This document shows, in pieces, positions 54,036-61,977 of a DNA stretch of 64,000 nt (positions within the stretch are counted from its first letter, which is position 1; the number at the start of each line of letters is the position of its first letter). A program made the translations under genes and the position numbers. The DNA lies in contig NZ_JAENHO010000001.1 in assembly GCF_016785085.1 (NCBI RefSeq), forward strand, positions 966,631 through 1,030,630, given 5' to 3'. This DNA comes from Paractinoplanes lichenicola. GTDB taxonomy: Bacteria; Actinomycetota; Actinomycetes; Mycobacteriales; Micromonosporaceae. The notes under the pieces are model-generated. The model did no database searches and was not told where the DNA came from. It saw only the letters and a program-made list of their open reading frames with translations.

Positions 54036-55145
54036 TCAATTTCTTAAGGGGGTGTCAACAGCGACCTCGGGGAAGGCCGGGGACGGCCCGTCCAGCAGCG
54101 GCCGGTGACGGTGGCGCAGATGCACGTCGAGGAACGCGGCCACGTACTCGCGGGTGATCAGCAGCTGCCGCTCGGCCGGGACGGCCCCCGGGTCCAGGCC
54201 GAGCTGGGCGCCGAGCACCGGCCGGTCGGTGAACGACATGTGCCCGGTGCCGGCCACGGTCAGCCACCGCTTCCAGCCGGTCACGCCGGGCCAGTCCCGC
54301 GTCCAGCTGGCGTCGGCCGGCCGGTCCGCGCCCACCAGCAGCAGCGGCCGGTTCGTGGCGACCGGGACGAACAGGGTGCCGTCGAGGTCGGCCGCGGCGT
54401 CCACGCGGCGGTCGGTGGTGAGCAGGTGCGCGGCGCTCGCCCCGCCGATCGAGTGGCCCACTACCGCGATCCGCCGACGGTCGAGGTAGCGGGCGCCGCG
54501 CCACGCGGGCCGGGCGCCGGTCAACCGGTCGAGCAGGAACGACACGTCGGCGGCCCGGCCTCGCACCACCTTCGGCAGCACCCCGTCCAGCTCGCAGGCC
54601 AGGCACTCGGCTACCCGGCCGTCGGGGAACTCGACACCACGAGCCTCGTACGGATGGTCGACGCCGGCCACCACGTAACCGCGGGCGGCCAGATCCTCGG
54701 CCAGGCCGGTGAGCGACTCGCGGCTCAGGCTGAACCCGGGCGACAGCACCACGAGCGGCCAGCCCCGCCCGGCCGGCGGGCGAACCGGCACGTCGCGCCG
54801 CGCGTTGGTGGCCACGGTGGTCAGCACGTCCGGCGGCAGCGGCAGCCCCTCGGCGGCGACGATCCGCGACGAGACCGCGGCCGTGGTGTAGGGCGCGGCG
54901 GGGCCGTCGTCGGGCCGGGCGGGATACCACAGCGACACCATCAGCTCGCGCCGTACGTCCGGCCGCCACGGGTCGGCCCGGGCCGGGTCGGTCAGGTGCA
55001 GCGTGGTCGTGCCCACGGCGTACGGGCCTGTGGGCCGGGGCAGGCTGAGGGCGGGCGCGGCGCTCGCGGCGGCACCGATCGGCAGCGTCGCCACCAGCAG
55101 GGCCAGGGCGGCGCCGAGCACCTTGCGTACGGGGAATCCGGTCAT
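54036..55145 (-). CDS. Secreted PAF-acetylhydrolase-like alpha/beta hydrolase
   Basis: 369 residues. Signal peptide about 1-27 (MTGFPVRKVLGAALALLVAT start). Platelet-activating-factor acetylhydrolase isoform II-like fold: LVVLSPGFSLSRESLTGLAE, nucleophile Ser in VVGHSIGGASAAHLL, and His in AGTGHMSFTD. Likely an extracellular ester hydrolase; given its neighbours, it may deacylate glycans (inference). Lies between the LacI gene (60 bp upstream) and the GH2 gene (32 bp downstream), all on the minus strand. Confidence 0.82.
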   Translation of the reverse strand: MTGFPVRKVLGAALALLVATLPIGAAASAAPALSLPRPTGPYAVGTTTLHLTDPARADPWRPDVRRELMVSLWYPARPDDGPAAPYTTAAVSSRIVAAEGLPLPPDVLTTVATNARRDVPVRPPAGRGWPLVVLSPGFSLSRESLTGLAEDLAARGYVVAGVDHPYEARGVEFPDGRVAECLACELDGVLPKVVRGRAADVSFLLDRLTGARPAWRGARYLDRRRIAVVGHSIGGASAAHLLTTDRRVDAAADLDGTLFVPVATNRPLLLVGADRPADASWTRDWPGVTGWKRWLTVAGTGHMSFTDRPVLGAQLGLDPGAVPAERQLLITREYVAAFLDVHLRHRHRPLLDGPSPAFPEVAVDTPLRN

Positions 55146-55205
55146 GCGCCACACGCTAGGAACCGGCCGGCCGATCCAGAACCGCCGACAGTCAGCAGCC
55201 GGCCC

Positions 55206-56228
55206 CTACGAAAGTCGTGCGCTCGACTCTCGTGGCACCAGGTGCGGGTGGATCACGTGCCGCGCGACGCGTTCGCCGGTTGCGATGCGCTCGGCCAGCA
55301 TCCGGAAGCCGACCCGGCCCAGCTCGACGAAGTCCATCCAGACGGTCGTCAGCGGCGGCGCGAAGTGGCGCGCGTCGGGCATGTCGTCGACCCCGGCGAT
55401 CGAGTAGTCGGCCGGCGCCACCAGGCCCCGGCCCCGCAGCGCGTTCATGAAGCCCAGCGCCATCTGGTCGTTGCCGCTGAACACCGCGGTGAAGCTCGAC
55501 GTGTCGACGCCGGCGCCGACGTCGTAACCGGACTGGGCGGACCAGTCTCCGCGCAGCACCGGCAGGGGTGCCGCCCGCACCTCGGCCAGCGCGTCCCGAT
55601 AGCCGCGCTCCCGGTCCTGCGCCTCGATGACCTGCTCCGGACCCGCGATGTGCAGCACCCGCCGGTGCCCCAGCCCGGTCAGATGCCGCGTGGCCAGCAG
55701 GGCGGCCTCGTACGAGTCGACCGCCGCCGAGTCGGCGCTCGGCCAGGCCCGGCCGGACAGGATGACGACCGGCACGGTCTCCCAGACCCGCTCGAGGACG
55801 TCCTCGATGCCGGGGTAGGGCGAGGAGATGAGGATGCCGTCGACCCGGGCCGACAAGAACCGGTCCAGCGCCTCGTGCACCTCGCCGGGCGCGCTCGCGT
55901 CGGCCGGGTCGAACTCGACCCAGCTGGTGAACAGCGCGTAGCCGGCGTCGTGGGCCGCCTCGTTGAGGCCCTGCACGATCGACCAGGTGCCGTAGACCGA
56001 GGGCCCGGTGGTGAGCACGCCGACGGTCCGCGTCGCGTTCACGCGCAGGTTCCGCGCCGACCCGTTGAACTGGTAGTTGAGCTGGGCGATGGCCGATTCG
56101 ATGCGCTCGCGCGTCTCGGCGCCCACGTAGCCCTTGCCGGTGTAGAACCGCGAGACCGTCTGGGCCGACACCCCGGCCAGCCGGCCGACGTCCACCATCT
56201 TGGGTCGCGGCGGCCGTGGCTCTGACAT
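55206..56228 (-). CDS. LacI-family repressor of the glycan-utilisation locus
   Basis: 340 residues. LacI HTH at about 10-60 (VDVGRLAGVSAQTVSRFYTG, with the hinge LNYQFNGSARNLR) and a sugar-binding periplasmic-type domain (about 65-335). AAAAAGGGG precedes the ATG at 56228. Divergent from the nucleoside-hydrolase/ABC operon, and two palindromes between the genes are its likely operators. The hydrolase and GH2 genes follow on the same strand. A glycan breakdown product is the expected inducer. Confidence 0.9.
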   Translation of the reverse strand: MSEPRPPRPKMVDVGRLAGVSAQTVSRFYTGKGYVGAETRERIESAIAQLNYQFNGSARNLRVNATRTVGVLTTGPSVYGTWSIVQGLNEAAHDAGYALFTSWVEFDPADASAPGEVHEALDRFLSARVDGILISSPYPGIEDVLERVWETVPVVILSGRAWPSADSAAVDSYEAALLATRHLTGLGHRRVLHIAGPEQVIEAQDRERGYRDALAEVRAAPLPVLRGDWSAQSGYDVGAGVDTSSFTAVFSGNDQMALGFMNALRGRGLVAPADYSIAGVDDMPDARHFAPPLTTVWMDFVELGRVGFRMLAERIATGERVARHVIHPHLVPRESSARLS

Positions 56229-56312
56229 TCCCACCCCTTTTTCCGGTACGCCGCCCGTCGAGTATGGCTCAAGACCAATTTCTCGTTACCGACGTGTTAC
56301 AAACCAGCCTCT

Positions 56313-56349
56313 AGGTTATCGATAACCTGTCGCCTAGGTTATCGATAAC
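56313..56349. promoter_or_regulatory. Twin LacI-type operators
   Basis: AGGTTATCGATAACCT (56313-56328) is a perfect 16-bp palindrome. GTTATCGATAAC (56338-56349) repeats its 12-bp core, flanked again by TAG on the left. Centres are 23 bp apart, about two helical turns. Both have the central CG step typical of LacI-family sites. They lie between the LacI gene and the plus-strand operon, about 75-110 bp before the first start. Confidence 0.8.
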
Positions 56350-56422
56350 ACACCTGCGGATCCCTCTCCCCTTCCACTGAATAAATATGCCAGTCCGCAT
56401 CGAAATCAGGTTAGGAGCACCG

Positions 56423-57337
56423 GTGTCCGTTCCCTCCCGTCGCCGGGTCATCGTCAACACCGACGCCAAGAACGAGGCCGACGACCAGTACGCGATCGTC
56501 CACGCGCTGCTCTCCCCCACGCTGGACGTCCGCGGTCTGATCGCGGCCCACTTCGGCCACCGCCGCACCGACCGCAGCATGCAGGAGTCCCGCGAGGAGA
56601 TCGACCGGCTGCTCGACCTGCTCGACCTGGCGGGCAAGGTGACGGTGGCCAACGGCGCGGCCGAGGCGATGCCCGACGAGACCACCCCGCAGGACAGCCC
56701 CGGCGCCCGGCTGATCATCGAGGAGAGCAAGCAGGAGGGCCCGCTCTACGTCGCCTTCCTGGGCCCGCTGACCGACATGGCCGCGGCGATCCTGCTCGAC
56801 CCCGAGATCGTGCACCGCGACGTCACCGTCGTCTGGATCGGCGGCGTCGGCTACGGCGGCATCGAGACGTACCCGGGGCCGGAGTTCAACCTCGGCAACG
56901 ACATCCCGTCGGCCAACGTGGTCTTCGGGTCCGGCATCACCGTCTGGCAGGTCCCGTCCAACGTGTACTCCCAGGTCTCGGTGGGCTACGCCGAGCTCGA
57001 GGAGAAGATCGGCGGCACGTCGCCGCTGGCCGACTACCTGATCGAGCAGCTCGTCGAGTTCAACGCGACCCACCACCCCGAGCCGATCGAGTCGCGCTCG
57101 CTGGGCGACTCGCCGGCGATCTCGCTGCTGCTCTACCCGCGCGGTGGCCAGTTCCGCACCGTGCCGGCCCCCCGCTTCGGGCGCGAGGGTCACTACCTGC
57201 CGGGCACCGGCAACCCCATCCGGGTCGTCGAGACCGTCGACGTCCGGTTCCTGCTCGAGGACATGTTCGCCAAGATCCGCCGCTTCGGCCGGTCGCAGCA
57301 CTCCGGTCGCCCGCAAGTTCCCCCGACAAGGAGATGA
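56423..57337 (+). CDS. Nucleoside-hydrolase-fold protein heading the sugar ABC operon
   Basis: 304 residues. Inosine-uridine nucleoside N-ribohydrolase superfamily: the calcium-binding Asp cluster appears as VIVNTDAKNEADDQYAIVHA (instead of the usual DTDPGxDD), followed by YVAFLGPLTDMAAAILLDPE and VVWIGGVGYGGIETYPGPEF with the later NLGNDIPSANVVF. GTG at 56423 has TTAGGAG upstream. No signal peptide, so cytosolic. Position before an ABC sugar importer suggests that it cleaves an imported glycoside; substrate unknown and need not be a nucleoside. Confidence 0.82.
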   Translation: MSVPSRRRVIVNTDAKNEADDQYAIVHALLSPTLDVRGLIAAHFGHRRTDRSMQESREEIDRLLDLLDLAGKVTVANGAAEAMPDETTPQDSPGARLIIEESKQEGPLYVAFLGPLTDMAAAILLDPEIVHRDVTVVWIGGVGYGGIETYPGPEFNLGNDIPSANVVFGSGITVWQVPSNVYSQVSVGYAELEEKIGGTSPLADYLIEQLVEFNATHHPEPIESRSLGDSPAISLLLYPRGGQFRTVPAPRFGREGHYLPGTGNPIRVVETVDVRFLLEDMFAKIRRFGRSQHSGRPQVPPTRR

Positions 57338-57339
57338 CG

Positions 57340-58644
57340 ATGAACGACAACGAGCTCAGCCGGCGCCGCTTCCTCAGCCTGGGCGGTGCGGCCGCCCTCG
57401 CCGCGGGCCTGGCCGCCTGCACGGGCACCGGATCCTCCGACACCGGCTCGACCGGCGGGCCGGGCACCGGAGCCAAGACGCTGCGGCTGTTCACCTACGA
57501 GGACAACTCGACCGTCGACCTGCTCAAGGCCCAGGTCAAGGCGTTCGACCAGAAGAACGGGACCACCACGACGGTGGACTCGCTGCCCGGCTCGGGCGCG
57601 GCCGTCTATCCCGACAAGCTGCGCACCGAACTGCTGGGCGGCAAGGGCCCCGACGTGTGGCGCATCTGGGGCGGCCAGATCGGCGCGCCGTTCGTCAAGG
57701 CCAAGCAGTCGATGGACCTGAGCGCCTACTACACCAAGTTCGGGTGGGACTCGAAGCTGAGCCCGGCCGCCATCGAGGGCATGACGTTCGGCGGGGTCAA
57801 GGGCGGGGTGCCGTTCATCGGGGCCGGCATCGGCGGCTGGTACAGCAAGGCCGCGTTCAGCAAGGCCGGCATCAGCGCCCCGCCCAAGACGTACGGGGAA
57901 TTGGAAGAGGTCAACGCCAAGCTCGTCGCGGCGGGCATCACCCCGGCCAGCCTGGGCGGCAAGTACGGCTGGGACATCATGCGCCTATTCGAATACCTGC
58001 TCGAGGTCTCGGCCGGCCCCGACCTGCACGACAAGCTGCTCACCGGGGCCGAGAGCTGGGACCGGCCCGAGGTCGTCACCGCGTTCACCAACTTCAAGAA
58101 GTGGCAGGACCAGAAGTGGCTGCCCGAGGGCGCGGTCGGGCTCGACCCGGCCGACGTGGAGAACTGGTACGTGCAGGGCAAGGCCGCCTACACGATGACC
58201 GGCGCCTGGACCGAGGCGCAGGGCATCCAGGCCGGCGGCAAGAAGTCCGACGACTTCGGCGTCTTCCAGCTGCCAACCGACCAGACCCCGGCCCGGCACT
58301 CCGGCTTCGTCGAGGGCTACATGGTCAACGCGAAGAGCGGCAACCCGGACATGGCGGCCGCCCTCATCGACTTCCTCGTTCAGGTCGACACCATCAAGGC
58401 GCTGAAGATCACCAACGCGGTCGTGACCGGCGCCGAGCCCGACCAGGCGACGCTGCCCCTGTCGTACGAGTGGGCGCAGGGCCCGGGCAAGCAGCCGTTC
58501 TACACCATCCAGGACCAGGCGCTGCCCAAGAAGCAGGCCGACCAGTATTTCGCCGTGCAGAGCGACGTGCTGCAGGGCAAGACCAGCCCGGCCGACGCCG
58601 CCAAGAAGATGCAGGACGTCATCAAGGCCTGGGACAAGGACTAG
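57340..58644 (+). CDS. Sugar ABC transporter substrate-binding lipoprotein
   Basis: 434 residues. Twin-arginine-like signal (LSRRRFLSLGGAAALAAG) with lipobox LAAC, acylated Cys near residue 26. Family 1 extracellular solute-binding protein sequence (LRTELLGGKGPDVWRIWGGQ; GFVEGYMVNAKSGNPDMAAA). The ATG at 57340 follows AAGGAG; an ATG at 57334 overlaps the previous stop. It delivers a sugar or oligosaccharide to the two following permeases. Confidence 0.92.
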   Translation: MNDNELSRRRFLSLGGAAALAAGLAACTGTGSSDTGSTGGPGTGAKTLRLFTYEDNSTVDLLKAQVKAFDQKNGTTTTVDSLPGSGAAVYPDKLRTELLGGKGPDVWRIWGGQIGAPFVKAKQSMDLSAYYTKFGWDSKLSPAAIEGMTFGGVKGGVPFIGAGIGGWYSKAAFSKAGISAPPKTYGELEEVNAKLVAAGITPASLGGKYGWDIMRLFEYLLEVSAGPDLHDKLLTGAESWDRPEVVTAFTNFKKWQDQKWLPEGAVGLDPADVENWYVQGKAAYTMTGAWTEAQGIQAGGKKSDDFGVFQLPTDQTPARHSGFVEGYMVNAKSGNPDMAAALIDFLVQVDTIKALKITNAVVTGAEPDQATLPLSYEWAQGPGKQPFYTIQDQALPKKQADQYFAVQSDVLQGKTSPADAAKKMQDVIKAWDKD

Positions 58645-58647
58645 GCG

Positions 58648-59544
58648 ATGGGTGTCCCGGCAAGGAGAAAGACCAGGCACGGGGGCCTGGTCGCCTGGGC
58701 GTTCGCCCTGCCCGCGCTGCTGGTCTACTTCGCCTTCCTGGTCTATCCGGCGCTGTCGTCGCTGTGGTTCAGCTTCACCGACTGGGACGGGCTCAGCGCC
58801 GGCTACAACGTGGTCGGCCTCGGCAACTACGCGGACATGGCCGCCGACCCGGTCGTCCGGCAGGCCGCGGTCAACAACCTGATCTGGGCCGTGGTCACCG
58901 TCGTCGTCCCCGTGGTCGCCGGCCTGGCGCTGGCCGTCGTGCTCAACGGCACCGTCCGCGGCAAACCCTTCCTGCGGCTCATCTTCTACACCCCCGCTGT
59001 CCTGCCGCTGGTGAGCGTCGCCTCGATCTGGGGCTGGCTCTACAACCCGCAGTACGGCGCGATCAACGCGGCGCTGCGGGCGGTCGGGCTCGACAGCCTG
59101 GCCCAGCCGTGGCTCGGCCAGGACTCGACGGCGCTCGGCGCGACGATGGTGGCCGCGATCTGGCTGCGCGTCGGCTTCCCCATGCTGCTCTACCTGGCCG
59201 CGTTGCAGAGCATCAGCCCCGACCTGTACGAGGCGGCGACCGTCGACGGCGCGGGCAAGTGGCAGCAGTTCTGGCACATCACGATGCCCGGTCTGCGGCC
59301 CGCGCACTACGTGGTCATCGCGCTGTCGGTGATCGACTCGTTCAAGGTGTTCGACCTGATCTACGCCATGACCTACGGCGGGCCGGGCACGGCCACCCAG
59401 GTCATGGGCACCTGGATGTATTTCAACGTCTTCCAGTACAACCAGGCCGGCTACGGCACCGCCATCGCCGTCGTGATCACCGTCGTGGCGATCGCGGTCA
59501 GCATTCCGTACGTCCGCTCCCAGACGAAGGAGCACGCCGTATGA
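58648..59544 (+). CDS. Sugar ABC transporter permease 1 (MalF-like)
   Basis: 298 residues, six membrane spans, CUT1-type permease. EAA loop: LYEAATVDGAGKWQQFWHIT. Starts 3 bp after the binding protein stop and overlaps the second permease by four bases. No ATPase gene in the operon; CUT1 importers in actinobacteria often share a distant MsiK-type ATPase. Confidence 0.92.
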   Translation: MGVPARRKTRHGGLVAWAFALPALLVYFAFLVYPALSSLWFSFTDWDGLSAGYNVVGLGNYADMAADPVVRQAAVNNLIWAVVTVVVPVVAGLALAVVLNGTVRGKPFLRLIFYTPAVLPLVSVASIWGWLYNPQYGAINAALRAVGLDSLAQPWLGQDSTALGATMVAAIWLRVGFPMLLYLAALQSISPDLYEAATVDGAGKWQQFWHITMPGLRPAHYVVIALSVIDSFKVFDLIYAMTYGGPGTATQVMGTWMYFNVFQYNQAGYGTAIAVVITVVAIAVSIPYVRSQTKEHAV

Positions 59545-60419
59545 CCACACTCCTAGTGCCCGACACCGCCGTCTCCGCCGAGCAGCCGGTCGCCAAGAAG
59601 CGCCGCGGCGGGATCGGCGCCACCGTCGTGATGACTCTGGTCGCCCTGCTGTGGATCTCGCCCCTCGTGCTGCTGGTGATCACCGCCGTACGGCCGCTGG
59701 CCGACTTCATCTCGCACGGTCCGCTCTCCTGGCCCGGCACGTTCACCCTCGACAACTTCACCGACGCGTGGAACATCGGCAACTTCGCCACGACGTACCG
59801 GAACAGCTTGATTCTTTTGATCCTCAAGGTGCCGCTCGGCGTCTTCGTCTCCGCGATGCTCGCGTATGCCCTGGCCAAGCTGCGCATCAGGTTCGGCGCG
59901 GCCATCATGTACACGGTTTTCCTGGGCCTGACGATCCCGATCTACATCACGATCGTGCCGGTCTTCGTCATGGCCCGCAGCGCCGGGGTCACCGACAGCC
60001 TGATCGGGCTGATCGGGCCGTACCTGGCCTTCGGCATCCCGTTCGAGGTGCTGGTGCTGCAGTCGTTCATCAGGCAGATCCCCGACGAGATCATCGAGGC
60101 CGCCCGCATCGACGGCGCCGGCGCCTGGCGCATCTTCCTCACCGTCGTGCTCCCGCTCTCGGCGCCCGCCCTGGTCACCGTCTTCATCCTGGACGCGGTG
60201 GCGACCTGGAACGAGTTCCTGTTCGCGCTGATCCTGCTCAACTCGGACGCCCACAAGACGATCCCGGTCGGGTTGCTCAACTTCCAGGGCCAGTTCTCCA
60301 ACAACAACACCGGCCTGGCCGCCGGCATCCTCATCGCCGTCGTGCCCATCCTCGTCGCCTACACGTTCCTGCAGCGCTGGATCGTCGGCGGCCTCACCGC
60401 CGGAGCGTCCAAGGGATGA
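59541..60419 (+). CDS. Sugar ABC transporter permease 2 (MalG-like)
   Basis: 292 residues, six membrane spans. EAA loop: IIEAARIDGAGAWRIFLTVV. The ATG at 59541 overlaps the previous stop (ATGA). Its own stop overlaps the ATG of the apiosidase-like gene by four bases, tying uptake to intracellular breakdown. Confidence 0.92.
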   Translation: MTTLLVPDTAVSAEQPVAKKRRGGIGATVVMTLVALLWISPLVLLVITAVRPLADFISHGPLSWPGTFTLDNFTDAWNIGNFATTYRNSLILLILKVPLGVFVSAMLAYALAKLRIRFGAAIMYTVFLGLTIPIYITIVPVFVMARSAGVTDSLIGLIGPYLAFGIPFEVLVLQSFIRQIPDEIIEAARIDGAGAWRIFLTVVLPLSAPALVTVFILDAVATWNEFLFALILLNSDAHKTIPVGLLNFQGQFSNNNTGLAAGILIAVVPILVAYTFLQRWIVGGLTAGASKG

Positions 60420-61969
60420 GAGTCCACCCCTGGCGCGAGGCCGAGATCACGCTCACCGCTTCACGAGCACTTCCCGACCCGTACGGGTCCATCGACGTGT
60501 GGGCGCAGTTCACCCACACCGACGGGACCGTCCTGCGCCGACCGGCGTTCTACGACGGCGGGCAGACCTGGCGCGTCCGCTTCGCCTCGCCGGTCGGCCA
60601 CGGCACCTGGCACTGGAGCACCACCGCCACCGTGGCCGACCCCGGGCTGCACGCGGTGTCCGGCCACCTCGACGTCGCTGCCGCCGACAGCACCGATCCC
60701 TTCCACCGGCACGGTTTCTGGCGCATGTCGCCCGGCGGCCGCAGCCTCGTCCACGCCGACGGCACCCCGGCGCTGCTGGTCGCCGACACGGCGTGGGCGC
60801 TGCCGTGGCGGGCCACCCCGGACGACGTACGGGTCTATGCCCGTGACCGGCAGGCCAAGGGCTTCAACGCCGTGCTGCTGATGACGGTGCAGCCCGACAT
60901 GCGCGCGACCGGGCCCCGCGACCGCAGCGCCGACGAGGGCTTCGACGTCGGCTTCGAGGACCTGCCGACCGGCCGGCTCAACGAGCTGAACCCCGGCTAC
61001 TTCCAATACCTCGACGGGCTGCTCGACATCCTCGCCGAGCACGGTCTGGTGCCGGTGCTGCAACCGGTCTTCCAGGGCTTCGGCTGGAAAGGCCTGGACG
61101 TGGCGGGGACGGTCGTGCCGCCCCACGAATACGCGCGCTACTGCCGTTATCTGGTGGCTCGCTACGGCGCACGCCCGGCTGTGTATCTGGTCGGCGCCGA
61201 CGGGGCCGGCACCGAACCCCAGATCGAGGCGGGCGGCCGGGCGGTCCACGACAGTGACTGCTACGGGCAGCCCACCGGCATCCACTACCGCCCGCACGCC
61301 AGGGCCAACGCCCACCAGGACGCGCCCTGGCTCGACTTCCAGTGGTGCCAAACCGGCCACGGCGGCGAGCATGTGCCGGAACGGGTGGCCGACATGTGGC
61401 GCGAGACGCCGGTCAAGGCGGTGGCGAACGGCGAGCCCAGCTACGAACGCACCGGCCATCCCGACGTGGCGGCCGGTTGGTGGCAGGGGCATGAGGCGTG
61501 GAGCAACCTGTGCGCGGGCTCGACCATGGGCGTCGTCTACGGCGCGGCGAATATCTGGCAGTGGGTTCATCGCGACGGCGAACCGGGGCATGCGCCGTAC
61601 TTCCTGGCGCCTAAGGGGAGTTGGCGGGATGCGCTGGACTATGAGGGTTCTGCCTACGTCGGGCTGATCGGCAAGATTCTGCGCGAGTTGCCGACCACCG
61701 ACATGGTGCCGGAGTGGGAGACCTTTCTTAGCCCGCGAAGTGTGCTCGTGGCTGGGTTGCTGCACATTGTGTACCAGGAGAACGGCGCTGCGCTGCGCAT
61801 GCTGCAGGAGCGCGGAACACCACCGGACTACCGCATCGTCGACCCTCGGACTGGCCGCATCACCGGCACCGGGCGCCTGCGCTCCGGCGAAACCATCGAC
61901 GCCGACCCCGACCGGCAACCCCGCGTCGTCATCTTCCACGCTCCTGTCGTCGTCTTCCACGCTCCTTAG
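60416..61969 (+). CDS. GH140/apiosidase-like glycoside hydrolase (DUF5060-DUF4038)
   Basis: 517 residues, no signal peptide. An N-terminal DUF5060 beta-sandwich (about 5-95, FYDGGQTWRVRFASPVGHGT) is followed by a DUF4038 (beta/alpha)8 barrel (about 100-430): LLVADTAWALPWRATPDDVR and DRQAKGFNAVLLMTVQPDM. Candidate acid Asp in LVGADGAG and nucleophile Glu in VANGEPSYE occupy the expected strands. The family includes apiosidases active on rhamnogalacturonan II, but many members are untested. The C-terminus ends in a 21-bp tandem duplication (61925-61966) giving FHAP twice. Translationally coupled to permease 2. Confidence 0.82.
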   Translation: MRVHPWREAEITLTASRALPDPYGSIDVWAQFTHTDGTVLRRPAFYDGGQTWRVRFASPVGHGTWHWSTTATVADPGLHAVSGHLDVAAADSTDPFHRHGFWRMSPGGRSLVHADGTPALLVADTAWALPWRATPDDVRVYARDRQAKGFNAVLLMTVQPDMRATGPRDRSADEGFDVGFEDLPTGRLNELNPGYFQYLDGLLDILAEHGLVPVLQPVFQGFGWKGLDVAGTVVPPHEYARYCRYLVARYGARPAVYLVGADGAGTEPQIEAGGRAVHDSDCYGQPTGIHYRPHARANAHQDAPWLDFQWCQTGHGGEHVPERVADMWRETPVKAVANGEPSYERTGHPDVAAGWWQGHEAWSNLCAGSTMGVVYGAANIWQWVHRDGEPGHAPYFLAPKGSWRDALDYEGSAYVGLIGKILRELPTTDMVPEWETFLSPRSVLVAGLLHIVYQENGAALRMLQERGTPPDYRIVDPRTGRITGTGRLRSGETIDADPDRQPRVVIFHAPVVVFHAP

Positions 61970-61977
61970 GAGGTTCC

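Noticed and set aside
49618..54108. Very long plus-strand reading frame opposite the GH2 gene
   Set aside because: It mirrors the GH2 codons, has no domain and no ribosome site, and is explained by high third-position GC.
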